Notes under the pieces: model-generated | The model's input: only the letters and a program-made list of their open reading frames with translations | What the model was told of the DNA's origin: nothing | The model's database searches: none | From: Arenibacter catalasegens | GTDB lineage: Bacteria > Bacteroidota > Bacteroidia > Flavobacteriales > Flavobacteriaceae | Assembly (NCBI RefSeq): GCF_002909235.1 | Contig: NZ_PHQQ01000014.1 | Span: 1-64,000 of the forward strand | Reading direction: 5' to 3' | Length of the DNA stretch: 64,000 nucleotides | Made by a program: the position numbers and the translations under genes | Shown here: piece after piece, positions 52,422-61,353 of the stretch | Numbering within the stretch: the stretch's first letter is position 1 | How the letters are laid out: the number at the start of each line of letters is the position of its first letter

Positions 52422-53117
52422 ATGATACAGATACAAAATCTTAAAAAAAGCTTTAGGACCGAGGAGGTAGAAACTTTGGCCTTGAACAATGTCAACCTCA
52501 AAGTTCAGGATGGAGAGTTCGTAGCCATAATGGGCCCATCGGGTTGTGGCAAATCTACCCTTTTGAACATTATAGGTATGCTGGACAATCCCACTTCTGG
52601 TAATTACCAATTTGCCGGCCATGAGGTTGGACACTTAAAGGAAAATCAGCGTACACAATTGCGAAAGGGTAATCTCGGCTTTGTCTTCCAAAGTTTTAAT
52701 TTGATAGATGAACTTACCGTATTTGAAAATGTTGAATTGCCATTGATCTATCTCAAAATGAATAAAAGTGAGCGTAAGCAAAAGGTAATGGCCGTTTTGG
52801 AGCGAATGAAAATAGCGCACCGTGAAAAGCATTTTCCACAACAACTTTCGGGAGGTCAACAACAACGTGTGGCTATTTCACGGGCTGTTGTTACAAACCC
52901 AAAGTTGATTTTGGCGGATGAGCCTACGGGAAATCTGGATTCCAAAAACGGGATCGAAGTGATGAACCTGTTGACAGAACTAAATCAGGAAGGCACTACT
53001 ATAGTGATGGTTACCCACTCGGATAGGGATTCGCATTATGCACATCGTATCGTGAACCTATTTGACGGACAGATTGCTACGGAAAGCCATAATAGGGCTA
53101 TGGGAGCCATGAAGTAG
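52422..53117 (+). CDS. MacB/LolD-type ABC transporter ATPase
   Basis: 231 residues, one nucleotide-binding domain. Walker A GPSGCGKSTLLN, Q-loop FVFQSFNLID, signature LSGGQQQRVAISRAV, Walker B LILADEPTGNLD and H-loop VMVTHS are all intact. It belongs to the LolD/MacB/FtsE group that powers type VII ABC systems by mechanotransmission rather than by transport through the membrane. It is the only ATPase gene visible in the locus and would have to serve all the permeases downstream. Confidence 0.94.
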   Translation: MIQIQNLKKSFRTEEVETLALNNVNLKVQDGEFVAIMGPSGCGKSTLLNIIGMLDNPTSGNYQFAGHEVGHLKENQRTQLRKGNLGFVFQSFNLIDELTVFENVELPLIYLKMNKSERKQKVMAVLERMKIAHREKHFPQQLSGGQQQRVAISRAVVTNPKLILADEPTGNLDSKNGIEVMNLLTELNQEGTTIVMVTHSDRDSHYAHRIVNLFDGQIATESHNRAMGAMK

Positions 53118-53152
53118 AATACCAAGTAACGGCAACGAAAGACCTGCAAGGT

Positions 53153-53413
53153 GTAGTCCGCCTTTTTGGCGGACCTCCTTGTAGGTCTGGGCTAGGATTT
53201 GGAAGTGAAACCAATAGGTTTCGGAAACCTACATGGCAATGAAAACCTACAAGGTTTTGGAAACCTTTCAGGTTAAGGAGGAAGAGAGTTTGTAGTCCGC
53301 CTTTTTTGGCGGACCTCCTTGTAGGTCTGGGCTAGGACTTGGAAGTGAAACCAATAGGTTTCGGAAACCTACATGGCAATGAAAACCTACAAGGTTTTGG
53401 AAACCTTGCAGGT
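53153..53413. repeat. Two tandem copies of a 139-bp intergenic repeat
   Basis: The units begin at 53153 and 53292 (period 139) and differ at only a few positions. Each starts with the hairpin GTCCGCC-t-run-GGCGGAC and holds the palindromes AGGTTTC-g-GAAACCT and AGGTTT-tgg-AAACCT within CTACAAGG-type sequence, a motif common in flavobacterial intergenic DNA. The array fills most of the 363-base gap between the ATPase and the first permease gene. Confidence 0.85.
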
Positions 53414-53480
53414 ATATAGGAGAAAGAGTGTTTATTCATCAATCAATGCTGAAAATGTTTCGGCATCAAAATCGAGCATC

Positions 53481-55913
53481 ATGTTTAAAAACCACATTAA
53501 AATTGCTTGGAGAAGCCTTAAAAGGCAGCCTTTTTTTACCTTTCTGAATACCTTCGGTCTAGCCATTGGAATGGCTGGGGGATTGCTTATCTCCTTATAC
53601 ATCTATGATGAGATGAATTTTGATACGATGTTCAAAGATGCCGACCGTATTCATAGAATAAATACAGATGTAAAATTCGGGGGTACGGAGAGCAGATCCG
53701 CACAAGTTTCAGCACCTATGGCTGCCGCCATGAAGAGCGATTTTTCACAAGTGGAACTAACTACTAGATTTAGGAATTTGGGCAGTATGCTGCTAAGAAA
53801 GAGTGATACGGAAGCAAATATAAAGGAACAAGGTTCAACCTTTGTGGATGCTTCTTTCTTTGAGATGTTCGGTCTGGATCTGTTGGTAGGGGATATGAAA
53901 ACCGCACTAAAAGAACCCAACACCTTAGTACTGACCAGATCTGCCGCCATAAAACATTTTGATATAAAAAAAGCTTTAGGCCAACGTTTATTATTGAACA
54001 ATACCGATACCTATACGGTAACAGGGGTTATAGAGGATATGCCAGAGCGTTCATTTCTTAGAAATCACAACGTTTTTATGGCTATGGCGGGGAATGAAGA
54101 TGCGCAAAACCAGGAATGGACAAGTCATAATTTCTTCACCTTTATTAAGCTGATACCTGGTGCCGATATTGCCGATTTTCAGGAGCCTTTACAGTCTATG
54201 TTAGGTACATACATAATGCCCTACGTACAGACATTTTTGCCAGGAGCAACCGAAGAACAGTTGGCCGATTCTGGTAATTATCTTTATTATAGCACTATTG
54301 CGTTAAAGGATATACACCTGTATTCTAACAAAGACCATGAACTAAGCCCAAATAGTAGTATTCAAAATGTCTATATTCTTTCGTTCATTGGCTTGTTCTT
54401 GATCTTATTGGCTAGCGTTAATTTTATGAACCTATCAACGGCACAGTCCCTTAAAAGAGCAAAAGAAGTGGGTATTCGCAAAACATTGGGGTCGGACAAA
54501 TCTGCCTTGATACGCCAATTTTTGACGGAATCAGGTTTAATTTCCTTCATCTCGCTTTTGTTTGCCTTGGCAATAGCAATAGTAGCCACGCCTTATTTTA
54601 ATGAACTTTCTGGCAAGTCTATTTCCATACCATTTACCGATCCTGTTTTCTGGGTAGCCTTACTTTTTGGGGCGACAGTACTGGCCCTCTTTTCAGGAAT
54701 GTATCCCGCATTTTTCATGTCCCGTTTTGTGCCCGTGAAAGTACTTAAGGGTGCTGGCACAACTAGTACTGGTGGCGGCAACATTCGAAGTTTTCTTGTG
54801 GTATTCCAATTTGCAATTTCCGTGTTTTTAATTGTAAGTACTTTGGTGGTCTTTATGCAATTGGAGTTCATTCAGAGTAAAGATCTGGGTTTCACAAAAG
54901 ATCAGGTTTTAATTGTTGATGATGTATATACATTGAGCAATAAAGCCACGGCTTTTAAGGAAGAAGTGGAACAACTTGGCCAAGTGGAAAGTGCTACATT
55001 GAGCAGCTTTTTACCAACACCATCTGTCCGAAGTAATACCTCCTTTTTTAAGGAAGGGGGGGCAACAGCGGAAAATTCCATCAATATGCAGATATGGAAT
55101 GTTGACGATAATTACCTCCCCACTTTGAATATGGAAATCCTAGAGGGCAGGAATTTCGATAGACAGTTTGGTACCGACTCTACGGCTATGCTGATCAACG
55201 AGTCGGCGGTCGCCATTTTGGGAGTGCAGCCCAAAGAGGCCTTAGGAATGCGCATTATCCGCAATTTTGAAAATGGTACTTCCGACCATTTTACAATTAT
55301 TGGCATTATCAAAAATTTTAATTATGAATCATTAAGGGATGATATTGGTGCTTTGAGTATGACTTTAGGCACGTCAATCGGTTCAATGGCCATAAAACTT
55401 GAAGCTGGAGATTTTTCGAACTCCATCGCAAGTGTTGAAGGGATATGGAATGAAATGGCTCCAGGGCAACCTTTCGGTTATCGTTTTATGGAAGACTCCT
55501 TTAATACCACCTATGAAGCCGAACAGCAATTAGGACGCATTTTCGTAACCTTTACCATCCTGTCTATTTTAATCGCATGCCTTGGATTGTTTGGTTTAGC
55601 GGCTTTCAATGCTCAAAAACGTACCAAAGAGATAGGCATCCGTAAAGTTTTGGGTGCAAGTATTGGCCAAATTACCTATCGCCTTACGACCGACTTTTTA
55701 AAAATGGTGGGGGTAGCGATTATTATTTCCTTGCCCGTTGGCTGGTACCTAATGAACAAATGGCTCGAAGATTTTACATATAGAATTGAAATTAGTTGGT
55801 GGGTGTTTGCCTTTGCGGCGCTAATTGCCCTAACCATAGCTGTACTTACTGTAAGCTACCAAAGTATTAAAGCGGCATTGGCCAATCCGGTAAAAAGCTT
55901 GAGGACGGAGTGA
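53481..55913 (+). CDS. MacB/FtsX-type ABC permease 1
   Basis: 810 residues from the ATG at 53481 (MFKNHIKIAWRSLKRQPFF). The frame is open from 53373 but that part lies in the 139-bp repeat. Eight transmembrane helices are arranged as two FtsX units: TM1 after residue 17, MacB core 1 (about 40-280), three helices with KRAKEVGIRKTLGSDKSALI, then TM5, MacB core 2, and three helices with RTKEIGIRKVLGASIGQI. It ends NPVKSLRTE like its relatives. The family uses ATPase-driven movement to push periplasmic substrates through the adaptor-TolC channel or to signal. Confidence 0.92.
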   Translation: MFKNHIKIAWRSLKRQPFFTFLNTFGLAIGMAGGLLISLYIYDEMNFDTMFKDADRIHRINTDVKFGGTESRSAQVSAPMAAAMKSDFSQVELTTRFRNLGSMLLRKSDTEANIKEQGSTFVDASFFEMFGLDLLVGDMKTALKEPNTLVLTRSAAIKHFDIKKALGQRLLLNNTDTYTVTGVIEDMPERSFLRNHNVFMAMAGNEDAQNQEWTSHNFFTFIKLIPGADIADFQEPLQSMLGTYIMPYVQTFLPGATEEQLADSGNYLYYSTIALKDIHLYSNKDHELSPNSSIQNVYILSFIGLFLILLASVNFMNLSTAQSLKRAKEVGIRKTLGSDKSALIRQFLTESGLISFISLLFALAIAIVATPYFNELSGKSISIPFTDPVFWVALLFGATVLALFSGMYPAFFMSRFVPVKVLKGAGTTSTGGGNIRSFLVVFQFAISVFLIVSTLVVFMQLEFIQSKDLGFTKDQVLIVDDVYTLSNKATAFKEEVEQLGQVESATLSSFLPTPSVRSNTSFFKEGGATAENSINMQIWNVDDNYLPTLNMEILEGRNFDRQFGTDSTAMLINESAVAILGVQPKEALGMRIIRNFENGTSDHFTIIGIIKNFNYESLRDDIGALSMTLGTSIGSMAIKLEAGDFSNSIASVEGIWNEMAPGQPFGYRFMEDSFNTTYEAEQQLGRIFVTFTILSILIACLGLFGLAAFNAQKRTKEIGIRKVLGASIGQITYRLTTDFLKMVGVAIIISLPVGWYLMNKWLEDFTYRIEISWWVFAFAALIALTIAVLTVSYQSIKAALANPVKSLRTE

Positions 55914-56052
55914 AAAAGTGAACAGTAAACAGTTGGCAGTTGCCAGTGAGCAGTATACAGTAAACAATTTTTTTAGTGGACAATTTTCAGTAAAAAGTTG
56001 GCCGTAAGAAGTAAACAATGAGCAATAACGGACAACGATAAACGAAAGCATT
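55914..56052. repeat. CAGT/AACAGT-rich spacer after permease 1
   Basis: The spacer begins directly at the stop with GTGAACAGTAAACAGTTGGC and continues with degenerate (A)ACAGT, CAGTGAGCAGT and AGTAAACAAT units. The same type of sequence follows permeases 2 and 3. Confidence 0.7.
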
Positions 56053-58431
56053 ATGCTAAAACACTATCTAAAATTTGCCATCCGGAATTTTAAGGCTAAC
56101 AAGGTCATATTTGGCGGAAGTCTACTAACCCTTTGTCTCGGGGCACTTTGCATAGCATTACTTTTTACCTATGTGCCCAATGAGCTTAATATGGATGGCT
56201 TTCATAATAGGAAAAAAGATATCTATATGCTTTCGGTAAATGCAACGCCACAAAGTCTCCCTCAAATATTCGATGGAAAAGCATTTGCGCAAATTAATTA
56301 TGGGGACTATCCTGAAGTGGAGCATAAAGTTAGAATCAGTAAATATGTAAAGGGGAACTTGGCAATTTATTATAATGACAATTTCTTTTCTCCCGAAGGA
56401 CTAGTTGCGGACAGTACTTTTTTTCAAGTTTTTGATTATAAACTGAAATTTGGCGATAAAGAAACCGCTTTAGCCCAACCCCATGGCATAGTACTGACCG
56501 AAAAATTGGCCAAAATCATATTCGGGGAAGAAGATCCTATGGGCAAGGTAGTACAAGTGAAAACTCGTGTCAAAAAAAATTTTACAGTAAGTGGAATTCT
56601 CATTGATCCTCCTCAAAATAGTTCCATAGAGTTCGATTTTATTTTGCCGACCCAGACTTCCGATCTCCATTTATTTAGTAGAATGGGGGGCGATTTTTTA
56701 TTGATGCGAAAAAATATTGACAGGACGGCTTTTGAAGAAAAGATAAAATTCAAAGCACAAGATCACTTTCAATTTAAAGAGAGTACACTCGGCCTAATCC
56801 CTTTTGACCAGGAAGCAATTGAAAAGGAAAACCTAAATACTAATAATATTATTAGCCATATTGTGGACAAAAAAAACATGTACATGCAAATTGTGATCAT
56901 GTTGGTGATTCTCTTGGTCTCGGTACTGAATTTTTCGAACCTACAAGTGATCAGCGCTAATGTCAGGGTCAAGAATAGCGCGCTAAAAAGAATCAATGGA
57001 GCCCAAAAGGGACATCTTTTTGGGCAATTTATGATAGAGCAGGCAGTACTTATCAGTCTCGCCGCTGTAATTGTTACGGTAGTGTTTCAAATGGTATTGC
57101 CCACCTTTAATAGTTTTATCGGCCTTAATTACACTCCGCCCCTATGGCAGGTGACAACTGTGGTCATGGCAATTTTATGTCTGTTGGTATTCCTTGGGTC
57201 CATTTATCCCATCATTGCTACTTATGGTTTTTCCATAATAAATGGATTAAAGAACAAGGGCTTTACTGGAAATCAAATAGCGGGTAGAAAGTTGGTGGTA
57301 ATTTTTCAATATGCACTGTCCTTTTTGTTGTTGATTTCCTCTATTACAATTGTCCTTCAGCTTCAATTAATGTTGGGCAAAGATTTAGGTTTTGATAAAG
57401 ACGATATTATTATCACCGAACTTTTTGTAAATCAGGAGTATGATACCAAAGAAGAACAACAAATAGAGGACGCGAAAACATTTCAGCACTTGAAAAATGA
57501 ACTGGCGTCAAATTCTTCAATAAAGAGTTTTGCACAAGGAGCATCTCCATTAGACCCATACCTCATGGAGTGGCGTAGAAAAGACGGGGATTTTGAGTAT
57601 GAAACCCAAAATATGTTGATTGTTACTCCAAATTATGAAAAAGTGCTGGGTCTGGAATTAATTGAAGGGAGATTTTTTGACAGGGAACTGGACAGTTCAA
57701 GAGGAGTTAGGGTAGTTATAAATGAAGCCGCAAAAAAATACTGGAACATTCAGGATATCTCTATGTCCAGAATGTTGAACAAATACTGGAATGATGAAGA
57801 GGGTTATGAAATTATAGGAGTTGTCAAGGATTTTAATTATGAACACTTGTCCACCGTAACCAAGCCATTAATGATGCTTTATTTCGAGGATAATAATGAT
57901 GCTTATTTAATTGAATTTGAAGAAGGTGCAGCCAAAAGTGGTTTGGCCTTTTTGGTAGGATTGTTTAAGGAAAATAATCCCAAAGAAACTTTCGATTATT
58001 CTTTTTTAAGCGATGAGGTAGCGGTAATGTATCAAAAAGAAAAACAATTGGGGATCAATGTGGTGCTATTTTCATTAATAGCCTTGATCATATCTGCCAT
58101 TGGTCTGTTTGCCATAGCGATATATGACACCCAAAGAAGGGTAAAAGAAATTGCTATTCGAAAGGTAAATGGGGCTTCTATAGCTGAAATTTTGGTCATG
58201 TTGAACAAAAGCTTTGTGCAATGGGTAATATTGGCATTGTTGATAGCCAGTCCAATAGGTTATTTCCTTATGGATAATTGGTTGGAAAATTTCGCTTATA
58301 GAATCAAGCTCAGTTGGTGGACCTTTGGTCTGGCGGGAATCTTTACACTTGGAATTGCACTGATTACGGTAAGCCTGCGAAGTTATAAAGCGGCAGGAGC
58401 CAACCCAGTAAAAAGTTTAAGAATGGAGTAA
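56053..58431 (+). CDS. MacB/FtsX-type ABC permease 2
   Basis: 792 residues with the same two-FtsX-unit plan. The N-terminus is MLKHYLKFAIRNFKANKVIF. It is more divergent than the other copies: the first signature is VRVKNSALKRINGAQKGHLF rather than KEVGIRK, while the second, RVKEIAIRKVNGASIAEI, is normal. It ends NPVKSLRME. It has no ATP-binding domain and must rely on the ATPase at 52422 or on one elsewhere. Confidence 0.91.
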   Translation: MLKHYLKFAIRNFKANKVIFGGSLLTLCLGALCIALLFTYVPNELNMDGFHNRKKDIYMLSVNATPQSLPQIFDGKAFAQINYGDYPEVEHKVRISKYVKGNLAIYYNDNFFSPEGLVADSTFFQVFDYKLKFGDKETALAQPHGIVLTEKLAKIIFGEEDPMGKVVQVKTRVKKNFTVSGILIDPPQNSSIEFDFILPTQTSDLHLFSRMGGDFLLMRKNIDRTAFEEKIKFKAQDHFQFKESTLGLIPFDQEAIEKENLNTNNIISHIVDKKNMYMQIVIMLVILLVSVLNFSNLQVISANVRVKNSALKRINGAQKGHLFGQFMIEQAVLISLAAVIVTVVFQMVLPTFNSFIGLNYTPPLWQVTTVVMAILCLLVFLGSIYPIIATYGFSIINGLKNKGFTGNQIAGRKLVVIFQYALSFLLLISSITIVLQLQLMLGKDLGFDKDDIIITELFVNQEYDTKEEQQIEDAKTFQHLKNELASNSSIKSFAQGASPLDPYLMEWRRKDGDFEYETQNMLIVTPNYEKVLGLELIEGRFFDRELDSSRGVRVVINEAAKKYWNIQDISMSRMLNKYWNDEEGYEIIGVVKDFNYEHLSTVTKPLMMLYFEDNNDAYLIEFEEGAAKSGLAFLVGLFKENNPKETFDYSFLSDEVAVMYQKEKQLGINVVLFSLIALIISAIGLFAIAIYDTQRRVKEIAIRKVNGASIAEILVMLNKSFVQWVILALLIASPIGYFLMDNWLENFAYRIKLSWWTFGLAGIFTLGIALITVSLRSYKAAGANPVKSLRME

Positions 58432-58630
58432 AAAGTGAACTGTTGACAGTAAGCAATTAGAAATGAATTTGGAGCTGTAAACAGTAAACAATTGGTAGTA
58501 AGTAGTGAACATTATCGTAGAACAAAGAATAAGTATCAATGTGCATTGAATACGAAAGGCATTTAAATCAAAAAATCGAACCTGTTTCCCGCCCGAGGCG
58601 GGACTAAGGTGCGAACAATAAACAAGAACC
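58432..58630. repeat. Repeat-rich spacer with hairpin before permease 3
   Basis: The left part has degenerate ACAGTAAGCAATT/GTAAACAGTAAACAATT units. The right part contains the hairpin CCCGCC-cga-GGCGGG (58588-58602), ending 28 bases before the next ATG. Confidence 0.7.
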
Positions 58631-60994
58631 ATGTTTGTAAACCATATCAAAATTGCGTTTAGAAGTCTAGCAAAAAGGAAGGCCTTTGCACTGATCAATA
58701 TTGTGGGACTTTCCATTGGGCTCTGGTGTACTTTATTAATTGCCCTATGGATTTCAGACGAATTGGATAAAGACGCATTTCACACGAAGGGGAACCAAAT
58801 TAGTCAGGTAATGACCAACATTGGTTCTGATGACGGATCGATCAACACATGGGACGGCACCGGATATCCGGTCGCAGAGGCTTTGATGGAACAACTACCC
58901 GAGATTGAGACAGCGGTGCGAAGAACGGGGCCAAGAGGAGGACTCTTAAAAATTGGGGAGAAGTCAATTGAAATGCAGCTATTAGGAAGCGATGCTGGAT
59001 TTTTTGAACTATTTAGTTTTCCCTTGAAAGAAGGAGAACCCAAAACCTGCTTGAACGACATAAAAAGTATCGTGCTATCAGAAGAAATGGCCACCATATA
59101 TTTTCCTGATGGGGCAGTTCTGGGAAAAACGATAGATCTTATGCTTTCCGAAACTTCCGAGCCCTATCTGGTTACAGGGGTATTCAAAAAAATTCCAAGG
59201 CAATCCACTTTAAAATTCGATGCAGTTGTACCGGTGGACAATTTTTTGCCTATGAACAATAAAAGCTGGGGTAATACTTGGGTAAAAACCTTCGTGCTGC
59301 ATGAAGAAGGGGCAAACCTTAATCTATTGGGCCAAAAGTTGCAACACCTTCCTGAACAAATGGGAGACGATAAATGGCGTACCCTTTCATTGCAACCCTT
59401 TAATGACAGATACCTATATTCAAAATTTGAAAACGGTCAAGTAATTGGCGGTCGAATTGATGATATTATTCTCTTTGCCATTATTGCCATTTTCACTTTA
59501 CTCATTGCCTGTTTTAATTTTATAAACCTCACTACGGCATTGGCGGTTAAACGTTCCAAAGAAGTAGGGGTCAAAAAAATACTTGGAGCAAGTAGGGGAA
59601 CGTTGTTGGTTCAGTTTTTAATGGAATCGGCAGTTCTAGTGGGCATTTCCGTAGTGTTCGCAGTGTTGTTGGCGGTAGTTTCCATGCCTATGTTCAATGC
59701 GATTACTGAAAAGGAGTTGACGATCGACTTTTTAGATGGTCAAATCTATGGCATTTTGGCCCTTATTTCATTGGCCACCATATTGTTTTCAGGGCTTTAT
59801 CCTGCTTTTTCACTCTCATCGTTCAAGGGGGGGGTACATGCTTTGAACGAGCAATTAAAGGGCAATAGAGGCGAAAACTTTTTAAGAAAGGGCTTGGTCG
59901 TATTTCAGTTCTTTCTCTGCATGGTTATGATTACGGGAACCATGGTGGTCTACCTGCAACTTCAATATATTCAGGATAGAAATCTGGGCTTGGATAAGGA
60001 GAACATTGTTTATATGCCGATGAACCACGAAACGTATTTGAAATCAAAGACCTTTAAGGCCGAGTTGGCAAATTTTTCAGGAATTAAGGAGCTGAGTTCT
60101 GCTAGCAGTAATTTTATAGATTCTTGGGGTACTACCTCCGATCCCGTTTGGGAAGGACAGAGCCCTGATGATGGGGAACAATGGTTTACCATACTTACAA
60201 CCGACTTTGGACTTATGGAAATGCTGAACATTCCTATTAAGGAAGGCCGAAGTTTTTCTCCTGAATTTGCTGGCGATACTTTGAATTATTTGGTCAATGA
60301 GGAAGCGGTAAAGGCCATGGGGATGAAAGATGTAATTGGGAAATCATTGAGTTTTTGGGGTGATGAAGGTGGGCAAATTGTTGGGGTGGTCAAAAATTTT
60401 CATTTTACCTCCCTACATAACCCGATCCAACCCATGATTATACGTTGCAGGCCCGCAGAACCTGATCTTGTTTATGTAAAAACCATGCCTGGGAGGACTA
60501 AGGAGGCCATTGCCCATATGGAAAAGGTACACCACCAATTTAGTAGCTTGCCATTTGCCTATCATTTTTTGGATGAAACCATTGAAAATGGGTATAAGGA
60601 AGAACAAAAAACACAGCAGTTGGTCGGCACCTTTGCAGCCTTGGCCATTTTTATTTCCTGCTTAGGTCTTTTTGGTCTGGCAGCTTTTACGGCTAATCAG
60701 CGGGTCAAGGAAATTGCAGTAAGAAAGGTATTGGGCGCAAGTGTTTTTGGGTTGTTCAATCTGCTCTCAAAAGATTTTTTAAAATTGGTAGCCCTAGCCC
60801 TTTTAATTGCGGTTCCTGTTGCCTGGTATTATATGAACGAATGGATTCAAGGCTTTGCTTTTCATGTAGCCATTAATTGGTGGCTGTTTGCTTTGGCAGG
60901 AATACTGCTATTGGGGGTGGCACTTACAACAGTAAGTTTTGAGACGATCAAGGCGGCCAGAACAGATCCGGCCAAAAGTTTACGAACAGAGTGA
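58631..60994 (+). CDS. MacB/FtsX-type ABC permease 3
   Basis: 787 residues, N-terminus MFVNHIKIAFRSLAKRKAF. Two FtsX units with the motifs VKRSKEVGVKKILGASRGTL (first) and RVKEIAVRKVLGASVFGL (second), and a MacB-type periplasmic core after TM1 (LWISDELDKDAFHTKGNQIS). It ends DPAKSLRTE. Same family and probable role as the other permeases of this locus; the periplasmic cores differ most between copies, which would fit different substrates or partners. Confidence 0.92.
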   Translation: MFVNHIKIAFRSLAKRKAFALINIVGLSIGLWCTLLIALWISDELDKDAFHTKGNQISQVMTNIGSDDGSINTWDGTGYPVAEALMEQLPEIETAVRRTGPRGGLLKIGEKSIEMQLLGSDAGFFELFSFPLKEGEPKTCLNDIKSIVLSEEMATIYFPDGAVLGKTIDLMLSETSEPYLVTGVFKKIPRQSTLKFDAVVPVDNFLPMNNKSWGNTWVKTFVLHEEGANLNLLGQKLQHLPEQMGDDKWRTLSLQPFNDRYLYSKFENGQVIGGRIDDIILFAIIAIFTLLIACFNFINLTTALAVKRSKEVGVKKILGASRGTLLVQFLMESAVLVGISVVFAVLLAVVSMPMFNAITEKELTIDFLDGQIYGILALISLATILFSGLYPAFSLSSFKGGVHALNEQLKGNRGENFLRKGLVVFQFFLCMVMITGTMVVYLQLQYIQDRNLGLDKENIVYMPMNHETYLKSKTFKAELANFSGIKELSSASSNFIDSWGTTSDPVWEGQSPDDGEQWFTILTTDFGLMEMLNIPIKEGRSFSPEFAGDTLNYLVNEEAVKAMGMKDVIGKSLSFWGDEGGQIVGVVKNFHFTSLHNPIQPMIIRCRPAEPDLVYVKTMPGRTKEAIAHMEKVHHQFSSLPFAYHFLDETIENGYKEEQKTQQLVGTFAALAIFISCLGLFGLAAFTANQRVKEIAVRKVLGASVFGLFNLLSKDFLKLVALALLIAVPVAWYYMNEWIQGFAFHVAINWWLFALAGILLLGVALTTVSFETIKAARTDPAKSLRTE

Positions 60995-61353
60995 AAAAGT
61001 GTACAGTAAACAGTTGGCAGTGAGTAGTAAACAGTAAGCAGTGAACAATAAGCAATGAGCAATGAATTGGGAGCAGTGGACAGTGAATAATAAGAACAAA
61101 ATTGGCAATTGGTATTGATTGTTAGGGAGGTGCCAATGTTTGCCAAAGAGCAGTTCCTTCCCATTTCAGGAGAAGACGGAAGGGGGTACCTTGGGACAGT
61201 GAGCAGTAATCAATGAAAAGTAAACAGTTTTGCCTTGGACAATTTTCAATAAGCAGTGAAAATTATTCTTGATCAAAGAATACGAAAGACATTAAAAACC
61301 AAACCGGTCTCCCGCCCAAGGCGGGACTAAGGGGAGGACTAAAAACGAGAATC
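60995..61353. repeat. Long repeat-rich spacer with hairpin before permease 4
   Basis: Degenerate ACAGTAAACAGTTGGCAGTG-type units fill 60995-61090 and reappear at about 61197-61260. The hairpin CCCGCC-caa-GGCGGG (61311-61325) ends 28 bases before the ATG, as before permease 3. The stretch 61095-61195 holds nothing that I recognise. Confidence 0.7.

Noticed and set aside
53373-53480. N-terminal extension of permease 1
   Set aside because: It translates the 139-bp repeat; all sister permeases begin at the M(F/L/Y)KNH/HY-type start.
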